Positions 26,061-34,901 are shown, numbered from the stretch's first letter. The stretch: DNA of 64,000 nt from Bin87 sp965197635 (GCA_965197635.1 CBDANN010000008.1:1178001-1242000), one strand, 5' to 3'. Program-made: numbers and translations. The notes: a model not told the origin generated them from the letters alone.

Positions 26061-26669
26061 ATGGGCCCGTCTGCTGCCCCGCCGCCGGTGCCTTTGGCGC
26101 GCCGAGTCTTCCATCTGGTGGCCGCTTCCAGCACCACTTTGTTAGCGTTAGCAGTTCCTGAGCAGCCTTATATGCTGCTGATCGGCGCGGGCGCCCTTTT
26201 GGGCTTGGTGCTGGACTCCAGCCGCCCCCGACTGGGACGGCTTAATCACTTGTTCCTGCGGATCTTCCGGTCAATCCTGAAGCAGTCCGAAACCACCGCG
26301 ATAACCGGCGCTACCTGGTTCCTGGTGGCGGCCTTCTTTGCGTTTTACTTCTACGGCTCCCCGGTCGCCATACCGGTTTTGATGTTCGTGGCCGTCGGTG
26401 ACCCCGCAGCTGCCATCTTGGGACCTTTCGCCCCCGGGCCGCGTTTCTGGCACAAATCGCCAGCCGGCGCTCTGGCATTCATCGCCGCATCCCTGGTGGC
26501 CTGGGCCATCCTGGTCGCTCTCGGCTTCGGAGTCTGGTCATGGGCGATACTCATCGCCGCTTTAGTCGCGGCGATAGTAGAGCTGTTGCCCCTTCCCGCA
26601 GATGACAACCTGACCGTCCCGCTGATCGCCGGAGCGGTGATGACATTGGCGCAAAGCACCGGCCTGTGA
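26061..26669 (+). CDS. Dolichol/phytol/diacylglycerol kinase-like membrane protein
   Basis: The 202 residues form five or six membrane segments. The family's signature loops are in place: Arg-rich start ARRVFHLVAA, SETTAITGATWFLVAA, AVGDPAAAILGPFAPG, the lysine in HKSPAGALAFIAAS and the conserved E...PADDNLTVPL near the end. These features match CTP-dependent polyprenol or phytol kinases. The lipid substrate is unknown. It follows the lipoprotein gene by 46 bases on the same strand. Confidence 0.78.
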   Translation: MGPSAAPPPVPLARRVFHLVAASSTTLLALAVPEQPYMLLIGAGALLGLVLDSSRPRLGRLNHLFLRIFRSILKQSETTAITGATWFLVAAFFAFYFYGSPVAIPVLMFVAVGDPAAAILGPFAPGPRFWHKSPAGALAFIAASLVAWAILVALGFGVWSWAILIAALVAAIVELLPLPADDNLTVPLIAGAVMTLAQSTGL

Positions 26670-26685
26670 ATGGCCAGTCTGGACG

Positions 26686-28035
26686 TTAGACGCCGGCGCC
26701 GTCGTACTCCAGGACTTCGGCGCGTTGCCGCTGGAAGTTCAGGTAGGCCGACCGGGTCATTGCCGGCCGGAACGAAGACATCACCTGCCGCCCTTTCGCC
26801 GCGTTGTCCGCCAGCAGGTCTATCACCGACATCGCCATGATCTTGGCCGGATTGATCACGGCCTGCTGGTAGTCCGTGATGAGGTACTCGGAACTGTGGC
26901 CAGGACCCTGAGCGCCTCCGGTGTACGGATGTATGGCCGGGAGGATATGGCTCAAGTCGCCCATGTCGGTGGACCCGCCGCGATTCCTCGAAGACGGCAT
27001 CATCAACACCCGTTGTTCATCAAGCAGACCCTTGGCGTTGTCGCGAAATACCTCCAGCAATTGCTGGTCGTGCCGCATCGGCAAATACCCGGGAATGTTG
27101 GTGATGGATACCGACGCTCCCACCGCCAGGGCGCCGGCCCTGAAACAACGGTCAACTATATCGGAATTCCTGACCACCGCTTCCGGCGTTCCCGACCGTA
27201 CCCGCCATTCCAACCGCACGTCCGCCGGCACCGCGTTCACCGCCTCGCCGCCCTTGGTCATGATCCCGTGGATACGGACCGTATCCTGCTCCCGGTACAA
27301 CTCCCGGTTGGCGTTGATGGCTTGCAGCGCGAAATTGGCCGCGTTCAGCGCGTTGATCCCCAAGTGAGGCGAAGCCCCCGCGTGCGCGCCTCTGCCGATG
27401 AACCGGACGTACTTGACCACGTGGCCGTTGCTGGTCCCTCCCATGGCAAATGAATGCGACCCCATATCGCTGGCCGTGTGGCACATCATCGCGATGTCCA
27501 CGTCGTCAAACTCGCCCAGCTTGATGAGCTCCTGCTTGCCTCCCATGAACTCGATCTTTCCTTCCTCACGCAGGTCCAGCCTTCGTGCGACCTCGATGAA
27601 CTCTTCGGCCGGGACCGCAAACGGCACGATCTCCCCGGCCAGCTCCGGCAGCACTTCAGGCTGGGACAGGCCCATCACCGCCCCCAGCATCATCCCGATT
27701 TGACAGTGGTGGCCGCAGGCGTGGGCTGCGCTTGTTTCGCCGTCAGCGTGGGGGTGCCCGTTCACTATCAGGCTGTCCAACTCGCCGATGATGGCCACCC
27801 GGGGGCCACCTCCGGCTCCGCCCTTCACTGTTCCCTTGAGGCCGGTCAAAGCCAAACCGGCCCGGAACTTCATCCCCAACTTGGCAAACTGTTCCGCCAC
27901 CACCCGCGCCGTCCGGTATTCACTGTATCCGGGTTCGGGATGATCCAGGATGTCTTTCGACACCGCAATCAGTTCATCGCTGTGCCGGTCGATGGCGGCG
28001 CAGGCCGCCTTTTTCAATTCTTCGCGCGTCGCCAT
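26686..28035 (-). CDS. M20D amidohydrolase, AbgB/aminobenzoyl-glutamate hydrolase-like (copy 1)
   Basis: The 449-residue dizinc amidohydrolase shows IIGELDSL, AHACGHHCQIG, the catalytic Glu in VPAEEF, the lid domain with RGAHAGASPHLGINALNA, and a GGSTDMGDLSHI metal region. It is related to p-aminobenzoyl-glutamate hydrolase and N-acyl amino acid amidohydrolases. The two adjacent ATGs allow either start; GTGAGG favours the second. Its closest relative is the next gene upstream, so the pair arose by tandem duplication. Confidence 0.86.
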   Translation of the reverse strand: MATREELKKAACAAIDRHSDELIAVSKDILDHPEPGYSEYRTARVVAEQFAKLGMKFRAGLALTGLKGTVKGGAGGGPRVAIIGELDSLIVNGHPHADGETSAAHACGHHCQIGMMLGAVMGLSQPEVLPELAGEIVPFAVPAEEFIEVARRLDLREEGKIEFMGGKQELIKLGEFDDVDIAMMCHTASDMGSHSFAMGGTSNGHVVKYVRFIGRGAHAGASPHLGINALNAANFALQAINANRELYREQDTVRIHGIMTKGGEAVNAVPADVRLEWRVRSGTPEAVVRNSDIVDRCFRAGALAVGASVSITNIPGYLPMRHDQQLLEVFRDNAKGLLDEQRVLMMPSSRNRGGSTDMGDLSHILPAIHPYTGGAQGPGHSSEYLITDYQQAVINPAKIMAMSVIDLLADNAAKGRQVMSSFRPAMTRSAYLNFQRQRAEVLEYDGAGV

Positions 28036-28085
28036 CATCCTCACTCTACGATGTTTGATCCGGCACAACCGCGGTCCGGTGCGGG

Positions 28086-29417
28086 TTATGCGTCCGTGTA
28101 CGTGTCTTCGGCAGCCAGCGTCCGCATGAAGTTGACGTACTCGCGGGCCGTCATATCGGGCCGGTGGTTGGCCACCACCCGATTGGCTTCCTGGGCTCCG
28201 TCGGCCATCAGGTCGATGACGGTTGCCACCATGGCCTTTGCGCCGGTGATCACCGCCATCTGATAATCCTGTACCACGTAGTCCGCCCCGTGGCCGATGC
28301 CAGTCGCTCCGCCCACGTAGGGATGCAACACCGGCATAATCGCGCCCACGTCGCCCATGTCAGTGCTGCCCGTCCGGTGTTCAGTGCGCCCGATGTTGTC
28401 AGAGCCTACCAGCGTTTCGGCGTTCGCTCGGAAAATCGTCTGCATCCGGTGGTCCTGCAGCATGGGCAAATACCCTGGGATGGTTTGGATGTTCACCGTC
28501 GCGCCGACCGCCATCGCGCCGGCCCGCAGCGCCCGGTCCACCTTGCGATTGGCGTCCATTATCGCGTCCAGCGTCTTGCCGCGCACGAAAGTCTCCATCC
28601 GCACGTCCGCCGGAACCGCGCTCACCGCCTCGCCGCCCCTGGTGATGATGGGATGCACCCGGATGGTATCCGTGTCAACGAACGTTTCCCGGTTGAAATG
28701 AATGGCCGACATCGCCAACATGGCCGCGTTGAGCGCGTTGATTCCCAAGTGCGGCGACCCGCCGGCGTGCGCACCTTTGCCGACAAACTGGATTTTCTTG
28801 GCCAGGGTGCCATTGTTGGTTCCGGTCAGGCACAAGAGCTTCTCGCTGGGTGCGCTGGTCGTATGCATCATCATCGACAGATGCACGTCATCGAACTCAC
28901 CCAGGCGGATGAATTCCGGTTTGCCGCCCAGGAACTCGATCTTCCCGTCCCGGCGCAGTTGGTCCCGGTACTCAATCTCAATGTACTCTTCGGCGGGAAC
29001 CGCCATCGACACGATGCGGCCGCTCAGGTGCGGCAACACGTCGTTCCGCTGCAACGCCATCGTGGCTCCCAGCATCATGGCGATCTGGCAGTGGTGACCG
29101 CAGGCGTGGGCTGCTCCGGTACTGCTGTTGGCGTGGGGATGCTCGTTGACGATCAGGCTGTCCAACTCGCCGATGATCGCCATGGTGGGCCCTTCACTGC
29201 CGCCGATGATTTCACCACGCAACCCCGTCATTCCCAACCCCGAACGGAAGGGCACACCCATTTCCGCGAATTTCTCGCCCACCAGCGCCGCCGTCTTGAA
29301 CTCCCGGAACCCCGGCTCCGGGTTGGCCAAAATGTGCTGCGACAGGCCAATCAGCTCATCGGCTCGCCCCTCAATTTCGGCAAACGCACGGTCCTTCAGC
29401 TCTTCTCTGGTGGGCAT
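28086..29417 (-). CDS. M20D amidohydrolase, AbgB-like (copy 2)
   Basis: The 443-residue protein is a tandem paralogue of the gene after it. It shares IIGELDSLIVN, AHACGHHCQI, VPAEEYIE, KGAHAGGSPHLGINALNA and TGSTDMGDVGAI. Loops near 190-215 and the C-terminus differ, so the two may form a heteromer or act on different amides. The start MPTREELKDR aligns with MATREELKKA of the paralogue, so the long upstream extension of the open frame, which crosses the glycerate kinase gene, is rejected. GGGGA precedes the ATG. Confidence 0.86.
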   Translation of the reverse strand: MPTREELKDRAFAEIEGRADELIGLSQHILANPEPGFREFKTAALVGEKFAEMGVPFRSGLGMTGLRGEIIGGSEGPTMAIIGELDSLIVNEHPHANSSTGAAHACGHHCQIAMMLGATMALQRNDVLPHLSGRIVSMAVPAEEYIEIEYRDQLRRDGKIEFLGGKPEFIRLGEFDDVHLSMMMHTTSAPSEKLLCLTGTNNGTLAKKIQFVGKGAHAGGSPHLGINALNAAMLAMSAIHFNRETFVDTDTIRVHPIITRGGEAVSAVPADVRMETFVRGKTLDAIMDANRKVDRALRAGAMAVGATVNIQTIPGYLPMLQDHRMQTIFRANAETLVGSDNIGRTEHRTGSTDMGDVGAIMPVLHPYVGGATGIGHGADYVVQDYQMAVITGAKAMVATVIDLMADGAQEANRVVANHRPDMTAREYVNFMRTLAAEDTYTDA

Positions 29418-29498
29418 TCCCCAAGCACCTTCCCGGCTCATATTGTGCGGCCAACCCTGTCTTGCCGCCATCGAATGGTAACATAACCTGCCCAACGT

Positions 29499-29504
29499 TA
29501 TAAT
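29499..29504 (+). promoter_or_regulatory. Predicted -10 box, likely leaderless start for glycerate kinase
   Basis: A perfect TATAAT ends six bases before the ATG of the next gene, so transcription should begin at or next to the start codon. The best -35 candidate, TGGTAA at 29476-29481, has a 17-base spacer but is weak. No ribosome binding site fits in the gap. Confidence 0.5.
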
Positions 29505-29510
29505 CCCTCC

Positions 29511-30656
29511 ATGCCTCTTCGTATCGTAATCGCGCCTCAGGCTTTCAAGCACAGCATCGGCGCTCGCGCCGCCGCAGTTGCCATCCAGCGCGGCGTTCTC
29601 CGCGCAATTCCCGACGCCGAGACCACTCTCGTGCCGGTAGCCGACGGCGGCGATGGCACGCTGGCGTCCTTGATTGACACCACCGGCGGACAATTTCGGG
29701 AAGCGAACGTGACCGGTCCATTGGGCGAACCGGTCGCTTCCCATTGGGGTGTGATGGGCGACGGCGAAACCGCCGTCATCGAAATGGCGTTGGCCTCGGG
29801 CCTGGCCCTGATACCCGACGACCGACGCGACCCACGCCGGGCCACCACGTTCGGCACGGGCGAGTTGATGCGGGCCGCCCTGGACGCCGGGCACACGCGC
29901 ATCATCGTCGGCCTCGGCGGCAGCGCCACCAACGATGGCGGCTCCGGCATGGCCTCCGCGCTGGGTGTGCGCTTCCTGGACGCCTCCGGCAACGCCCTAC
30001 CGCCCGGCGGAGCCGCCCTGGCAGACTTGGCCCATATCGACACGCCTCACCATCATCCCGCTCTCGCTGGAGCCACCATCATCGGTGCCACCGACGTTAC
30101 CAATCCCCTCTGCGGCTACACCGGCGCATCCGCCATCTTCGGACCCCAAAAAGGCGCGACTCCCGAAATGGTGGCCGAACTTGACGTTTGCCTGGCGAAT
30201 TTGGCCCGCGTTGTCATGGCCGACCTCGGCATCGACGTGCTGGACATGCCCGGGTCTGGCGCCGCCGGGGGCTTGGGCGCCGGCCTCATCGCTTTCGCCG
30301 GCGCCGAGCTGCGCTCCGGGATCGATATGGTGTGTGATGCTCTGGATTTCGACCGTTACGCCGCCGGAGCCGACTTGGTAATCACCGGCGAAGGGCGAGC
30401 CGACCGCTCCACTGCTTTCGACAAAGCTCCGGTGGGCATTGCCCGCCGTGCCCAGGCTTTTGGTGTCGCGACGGTCCTGCTCGCTGGGAGTCTTGGGCCA
30501 GGCTACGACCAACTTTACGAGCACGGCATCGACGCAATCATACCCATTGGGGAAGAACCGTCCGATTTGGCGACCAGCCTGGAACGCGGCGCCGAGCTGC
30601 TGGAACGCGCCGCTGAGCGAGCCATCCGCCTCTACGCGCTGGGCCGCGCCGCCTGA
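29511..30656 (+). CDS. Glycerate 2-kinase (GarK/GlxK family)
   Basis: The 381-residue enzyme phosphorylates D-glycerate at the end of glyoxylate and sugar-acid breakdown. The family signatures are clear: IAPQAFKHSI at the start, VADGGDGTL, IVGLGGSATNDGG, PGSGAAGGLG and VITGEGRADRST. The length is normal for this family. The transcript is probably leaderless. Its stop shares a base with the next start (TGATG), coupling it to the SRPBCC gene. A role in C2/C3 acid use fits the oxidoreductases elsewhere in the window. Confidence 0.9.
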   Translation: MPLRIVIAPQAFKHSIGARAAAVAIQRGVLRAIPDAETTLVPVADGGDGTLASLIDTTGGQFREANVTGPLGEPVASHWGVMGDGETAVIEMALASGLALIPDDRRDPRRATTFGTGELMRAALDAGHTRIIVGLGGSATNDGGSGMASALGVRFLDASGNALPPGGAALADLAHIDTPHHHPALAGATIIGATDVTNPLCGYTGASAIFGPQKGATPEMVAELDVCLANLARVVMADLGIDVLDMPGSGAAGGLGAGLIAFAGAELRSGIDMVCDALDFDRYAAGADLVITGEGRADRSTAFDKAPVGIARRAQAFGVATVLLAGSLGPGYDQLYEHGIDAIIPIGEEPSDLATSLERGAELLERAAERAIRLYALGRAA

Positions 30657-31111
30657 TGTCCTTCCGGCTGGATACCTCCCATTGGCTGCCCCGCGAACCG
30701 GACGAAGTCTTCCCCTTCTACGCCGACGCGTTCAACCTTGAACGCCTGACGCCAGACTGGCTGCGGTTCCGGGTGATTACCCCGCCTCCCATCGTTATGG
30801 CGGCCGGAACCGAAATAGACTACCGATTGCGGCTGATAGGCATTTCCCTTTCCTGGCGCAGCCGTATCACCGCTTGGGACCCGCCCCATCGGTTCGTGGA
30901 CGAGCAAATCAAAGGCCCTTACCGCCTTTGGAAACACGAACACACTTTCGCACTCAGCGATGGCGGCACGTTGGTCCGGGACCGGGTCGAGTACGATATG
31001 CTCGGCGGCTGGTTGGCCGACCGTCTCATGGTGCGCCGAGACTTGCGCCGCATCTTTGCCTACCGGCAGGAACGGTTGGCGGAGATATTCGCCGCCCCAG
31101 CCACACCGTAG
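30656..31111 (+). CDS. SRPBCC family protein (ligand-binding/cyclase-like)
   Basis: The 151 residues form one START/Bet v1-like domain, from LDTSHWLPREPDEVFPFYADAFNLERLTPDWL through the helix FAYRQERLAEIF. This is the subfamily often annotated as CDP-paratose 2-epimerase-like or as the N-terminal part of TIGR01777 proteins. Function is unknown; it probably binds a small hydrophobic ligand. It is translationally coupled to glycerate kinase. A palindromic repeat overlaps the stop codon region. Confidence 0.8.
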   Translation: MSFRLDTSHWLPREPDEVFPFYADAFNLERLTPDWLRFRVITPPPIVMAAGTEIDYRLRLIGISLSWRSRITAWDPPHRFVDEQIKGPYRLWKHEHTFALSDGGTLVRDRVEYDMLGGWLADRLMVRRDLRRIFAYRQERLAEIFAAPATP

Positions 31112-31132
31112 GGGCAACCCTCGTGGTTGCCC
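31112..31132. repeat. Palindromic repeat after the SRPBCC gene
   Basis: GGGCAACC and GGTTGCCC form an 8-bp stem with a 5-base loop immediately after the stop codon. The sequence belongs to the GTAGGGGCAACCC type palindrome, also seen after the stop at 63022. Confidence 0.55.
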
Positions 31133-31158
31133 TGGTTCCCCACACGTTTCACCGTGTG

Positions 31159-31560
31159 TCACACAACGCGCTGCCCCACGAAGCTCACAACGATTCCGGC
31201 CAATTCCATCGCCCGCTCCGCGTCGATGTCGTCAAAAGCTTCCGACGGTATCCCACTGGGCAGATAGCCCGGATAACGGGTGATATCGTAGTACTTGTCC
31301 AATTGCCGGGCGTCGGCCTTGATCGTGTCGAAGAACATCTCGAAGATCTTGGCGTCTTCGCAAAGGTCGATCAGCGAGTTGCCCCACACGTCCTCTGCTC
31401 CCCGTTTGTACAGGTACGCCTTCACCGCCTTCTCGGCAGCCTGTTGGCACAGGAAACACGCCAGGTTATAACGGCCTCCCTGCCGGTTGAATCCGGCGTC
31501 CTCAAGGTCTTGCTCCGCCTGGCGAAACCAGCGAGCGCCTTCCGCAGCGAAATCAGGCAT
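31159..31560 (-). CDS. HEPN domain protein
   Basis: The 133 residues are helical and match the HEPN subfamily that pairs with minimal nucleotidyltransferases: ARWFRQAEQDLEDAGF, ACFLCQQAAEKAVKAYLYKRG and the late DITRYPGYLPSGIPSE. The RNase-type R-x4-6-H motif is not present, and the histidine usual in the G-H-S-L turn is Asn (WGNSL). Many such pairs are toxin-antitoxin modules; this one may be inactive or act by binding. Its start overlaps the upstream nucleotidyltransferase gene by eight bases. Confidence 0.78.
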   Translation of the reverse strand: MPDFAAEGARWFRQAEQDLEDAGFNRQGGRYNLACFLCQQAAEKAVKAYLYKRGAEDVWGNSLIDLCEDAKIFEMFFDTIKADARQLDKYYDITRYPGYLPSGIPSEAFDDIDAERAMELAGIVVSFVGQRVV

Positions 31561-31894
31561 CAAAAACCACCCTTCCTCGTTTGCAAGCCTCGTAAAGCGC
31601 GGGCAGCGTCTCCTGCAATTCCTCGAACTCTGCCGGAGTATAAACCTGCGCCCTCATCCCCACTTGGGAACCTATGTGATAGGCGAAGAAATCCGCCCGG
31701 CGCCCAAATGGCCGGTCGGTGTCATGGACGAACACGAAGTCAATGGTGCTGGCCGGCGAATAATCCCCGCTCACCATGTCGCCGATGAGGATGGCCTTAT
31801 CAATGCCCAAAGTGGGAAACACGTCCATCATCTCGGCCAGTTGCTGTTCCATCATCTGCCGCCGGTACTGGATAAAGCCTACTCGCATTGGCAT
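31553..31894 (-). CDS. Minimal nucleotidyltransferase (MNT)-like protein, degenerate active site
   Basis: The 113 residues follow the polymerase-beta NTase pattern (AILIGDMVSGDYSPASTIDFVFV). The usual GSxxxG reads GDMVSG and the first catalytic Asp of S-D-x-D is Thr (STID). Catalysis is therefore doubtful. AAGGAG is seven bases before the ATG. It overlaps the HEPN gene, forming the standard MNT-HEPN pair, and begins just after lutC, whose transcript may carry it. Confidence 0.72.
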   Translation of the reverse strand: MPMRVGFIQYRRQMMEQQLAEMMDVFPTLGIDKAILIGDMVSGDYSPASTIDFVFVHDTDRPFGRRADFFAYHIGSQVGMRAQVYTPAEFEELQETLPALYEACKRGRVVFDA

Positions 31895-31898
31895 GGTC

Positions 31899-32681
31899 TT
31901 ACTCCTTGTCCAGCAGCACCAGGTGGACTTCGCGCGGCCCATGCACGCCCACCACGATGGTCTGCTCAATGTCCGCTGTCCGGCTCGGCCCGGTGATGAA
32001 ATTCAGGTAGCTGCCCATATCTCCGCCGTTCGTGAGGAACTCCAAACGCCGCAGTGTGAATAAATCGTCCAGCGTGCCCAGAACGTCCGAAGGCCGTACG
32101 ATCGCCACGTGCACCGGGGGTACTACCGACACCAACCGGCTTAGTCCCTTCCGTGGCAACACGATCACCGAGCCGGTTTCCGCGATAGCGTAGTCCGCTC
32201 CGGTGATGCCCATGCCCGACTCCGCCAACCGCCGTCTGACCTCTTGCCGGCTCGCCTCGCCATCGTACACTGCCGGCCAGCAGATTGCTCCCGCCCCGGC
32301 CAACGCAGCATCAACGGGGACAGCGTCAAACACGGGTTGATCCGACCGCGCCGCCGACACCACTCCGAGACGCCCGACCAATGAGACTACATAACCTAGA
32401 GCGTCCTCACCACCGCCGCACCGCTCCACGTTCCATCCCCGCAGGGCGGCCGTAGTGGCCATTTCATCCAAAAGAGCCGGCAATTCTTGGGCTATTCGTT
32501 GCCGTACCGCAACGGCGCTTGATTCCAACGCCGACAAGTCGTCCGCCAACGGAGCGTACATCTCGGAAGGTGGTCCGTCGTCGCGGCCCAACGCTTCGCG
32601 CACCGATGCCAAGAATTGCGCTGATGGGATACCCATGGAAACCCCGTCCGGTCCAATGTCATGCGAGCTTGGGATACTCAT
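31899..32681 (-). CDS. lutC: LutC-like lactate utilization protein (LUD domain)
   Basis: The 260 residues carry the LUD domain typical of LutC/YkgG: GITGADYAIAETGSVIV, RLVSVVPPVHVAIV and a C-terminal EQTIVVGVHGPREVHLVLLD. With LutA and LutB it oxidises L-lactate to pyruvate. Start choice is uncertain: ATGs at 32726, 32681 and 32636 are all in frame. I take the one that avoids overlap with lutB, although MGIPSAQFLASVREALG from 32636 also looks like a family start. Confidence 0.84.
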   Translation of the reverse strand: MSIPSSHDIGPDGVSMGIPSAQFLASVREALGRDDGPPSEMYAPLADDLSALESSAVAVRQRIAQELPALLDEMATTAALRGWNVERCGGGEDALGYVVSLVGRLGVVSAARSDQPVFDAVPVDAALAGAGAICWPAVYDGEASRQEVRRRLAESGMGITGADYAIAETGSVIVLPRKGLSRLVSVVPPVHVAIVRPSDVLGTLDDLFTLRRLEFLTNGGDMGSYLNFITGPSRTADIEQTIVVGVHGPREVHLVLLDKE

Positions 32682-32688
32682 GGAATAA

Positions 32689-34146
32689 TCAGGGCCCGTT
32701 GCCGTCGTTTCCCTGGGATAGCTCATCTCGCCAGATTTCCCGGAACGTCCGTGTCGGAGGCAACGGCAAATCGCGCGTCCGGGTCCAACGAGACAGCAAC
32801 GGCAGTCGAGTTGTCCTGATCATGCCGTTCTTTGCCAAGGGTCGCAGCAACGCCCGGCCCACCTTGCGACCCAATCCCAGCAGACCAGGACGTGACATAA
32901 ACGAGGCGAACGAGCGAGCCATCAAAGCGCCCGTGTCCGAGGCGGTTCCCTGGTAAGACTCCGTCCCTTCAGCCAGGTTGTGCCGCAGGTGGAGCAACAT
33001 CCGGGGAATGTTGATCTGCACCGGACAGGCGTCCCGACAGGCTCCGCACAGTGTTGATGCGTTGGGCAGGTCCTTGGCCTGGGCCAGCCCAACCAGTGCC
33101 GGCGTGACTATCGAACCGATCGGCCCCGGATAAACCCAGCCGTAGGCGTGTCCTCCCACCCGCTGGTAAATGGGGCAAACGTTCAGGCACGCCCCGCAAC
33201 GGATGCAGTACAGCGACTCCCGCAAAGCCGGGTCGCGCAGCAGGCGGCTTCGGCCATTGTCCACGATGATCAGGTGGAACTCCTCGGGCCCGTCTTCATC
33301 CGTCGCCCGGCGCGGCCCGGTAACCATGCTCACGTATGACGAAATGCGCTGTCCCGTGGCGGAGCGCGGCAGCAAACGCAAAAATACCGCCAGGTCTTGC
33401 AGCGAAGGAATTACCTTCTCCATACCGGCCAAGCCAACGTGAATGCGGGGCGCCGAGGTACACAGCCGTCCGTTTCCCTCGTTGGTGATGATGACCAGCG
33501 AACCCGTCTCCGCAACCAGGAAGTTGGCCCCGCTGACCCCCATGTCGGCGTCCAGGAATTTCTGCCTGAGCGCCACCCGCGCCACTCGCGCCATCTCTTC
33601 AATGTCGTCTGAGTAGGGCACGCCCAGCTTGTCGGCGAACAACCGGGCCACCTGCCCCCGCGTTTTGTGCAGTGCCGGAGCCACCAGGTGCGACGGAGTT
33701 TCCTCAGCCAATTGGATGATGTATTCGCCCAAGTCGGTCTCGAAAACCTCGATCCCCTGAGCCTCCAGCACGTGGTTCAGTCCGAGTTCTTCCGACACCA
33801 TCGACTTGCTTTTTGTGACCGTCTTTACGCCACGGGCGCGGGCGATTTCAGACACGATGCCGTTCGCCTGCTGAGCGTCGGCCGCGAAATGAACGTGCCC
33901 GCCGGCGGCCGCCACGTTGCGTTCCAGCATCGCCAGGTAGTAATCCAGATGCCCGATGGTGTGTTCCTTGATGCGGCGCGCCTGCTGTCGCCAGTCTTCC
34001 CAGACCTCCGGCGTGACTTCTTCAATTGCCTCTCGTCGGGCTCCGTCAAACCCGGTACCGGCTCGCCGCAAAGCCTGCCGCAACTGTTCGTCCCGTACGG
34101 CGGCTCGAGACGCCGGCACGAATTCCCTGGTGGTAACCTCGGCCAT
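32689..34146 (-). CDS. lutB: LutB-like iron-sulfur protein (LUD + ferredoxin domains)
   Basis: The 485 residues combine an N-terminal LUD domain (KTVTKSKSMVSEELGLNHVLE, GVSGANFLVAETGSLVI) with two 4Fe-4S binding sites, CIRCGACLNVCP and CGACRDACPV, near residues 330-400. A variable C-terminal helix with basic residues follows. This is the electron-transfer subunit of the LutABC complex. The ATG lies two bases after the lutA stop. Confidence 0.88.
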   Translation of the reverse strand: MAEVTTREFVPASRAAVRDEQLRQALRRAGTGFDGARREAIEEVTPEVWEDWRQQARRIKEHTIGHLDYYLAMLERNVAAAGGHVHFAADAQQANGIVSEIARARGVKTVTKSKSMVSEELGLNHVLEAQGIEVFETDLGEYIIQLAEETPSHLVAPALHKTRGQVARLFADKLGVPYSDDIEEMARVARVALRQKFLDADMGVSGANFLVAETGSLVIITNEGNGRLCTSAPRIHVGLAGMEKVIPSLQDLAVFLRLLPRSATGQRISSYVSMVTGPRRATDEDGPEEFHLIIVDNGRSRLLRDPALRESLYCIRCGACLNVCPIYQRVGGHAYGWVYPGPIGSIVTPALVGLAQAKDLPNASTLCGACRDACPVQINIPRMLLHLRHNLAEGTESYQGTASDTGALMARSFASFMSRPGLLGLGRKVGRALLRPLAKNGMIRTTRLPLLSRWTRTRDLPLPPTRTFREIWRDELSQGNDGNGP

Positions 34147-34148
34147 CG

Positions 34149-34901
34149 TCAGTTGCCCCCACCGTCCAGGACTTGCGCAATGTGCCGGACCGCTATCGGC
34201 AACTGCCTCCGACTTACCGCGCCCCCGATTTGCATCAGGCATCCCATGTCGCAAGCGGTCACGATGTCGGCGCCGCTGGCTACGATTGCGTCGATTTTAT
34301 CTGCCAGCATCTCTTCCGAAATGTGTGGGTACTTGACGGCAAAGGTCCCGCCGAACCCGCAGCATTGCTCAGCGTTCGGCAATTCCACCGAGGACACGCC
34401 GGGCGCTCCTTCCAACAACCGCCGTGGCGCTTCCCGCACTTCCATTTCCCGCAACAGGTGGCAGGACGGGTGATAGGCGACTTTGGGGACTGAAACCGAC
34501 TTCCCGAGATCAGACGGTTCTACAGCGAGAACGTCGGTCAAAAACTCGGTGAACTCATAAACTCGGCTGGCCAGGTCCTCTGCACGCGCCAAAAACTCGG
34601 GTTCGTCGGCAAACAGGTCCAGGTAGAACACTCGCAGCATCGCCCCGCAGGATCCGGAAGGGACTACCACATAGGCTTCCCCATCCAAGGCGTCCAGCGT
34701 CCTGACGGCCAACTTCCTGGCGTCCTCGGTAAAGCCGGAATTGTACAGGGGCTGGCCACAACAGGACTGGTCTGGCGGAAAATCCACAGCTACGCCGCAA
34801 CGTCGTAGCACTCGGACCGCACTGACCCCGACCTGGGGGTAAAGCTGGTCGACGATGCAGGTAACAAACAAAGAAGCCCGGACGGGCTGCGGCAGGCTCA
34901 A
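34149..34901 (-). CDS. lutA: LutA-like (Fe-S)-binding oxidoreductase with CCG domains
   Basis: The 250 residues carry two cysteine-rich CCG domains, DFPPDQSCCGQPLYNSG and LPNAEQCCGFGGTFAVK, each preceded by a further cysteine (VTCIVDQL and YHPSCH). This is the lactate-oxidising subunit of LutABC. The open frame extends upstream, but a TTG with GGGAG seven bases before it gives MSLPQPVRASLFVTC, the standard family start. It is the first gene of lutABC and is divergent from the next plus-strand gene. Confidence 0.87.
   Translation of the reverse strand: MSLPQPVRASLFVTCIVDQLYPQVGVSAVRVLRRCGVAVDFPPDQSCCGQPLYNSGFTEDARKLAVRTLDALDGEAYVVVPSGSCGAMLRVFYLDLFADEPEFLARAEDLASRVYEFTEFLTDVLAVEPSDLGKSVSVPKVAYHPSCHLLREMEVREAPRRLLEGAPGVSSVELPNAEQCCGFGGTFAVKYPHISEEMLADKIDAIVASGADIVTACDMGCLMQIGGAVSRRQLPIAVRHIAQVLDGGGN

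Noticed and set aside
28164..29486. 440-codon plus-strand open frame
   Set aside because: It is antisense to M20D copy 2; its translation is His/Arg/Val-rich noise.
29418..29894. N-terminal extension of M20D copy 2
   Set aside because: It would overlap glycerate kinase on the other strand, and the paralogue alignment starts at 29417.
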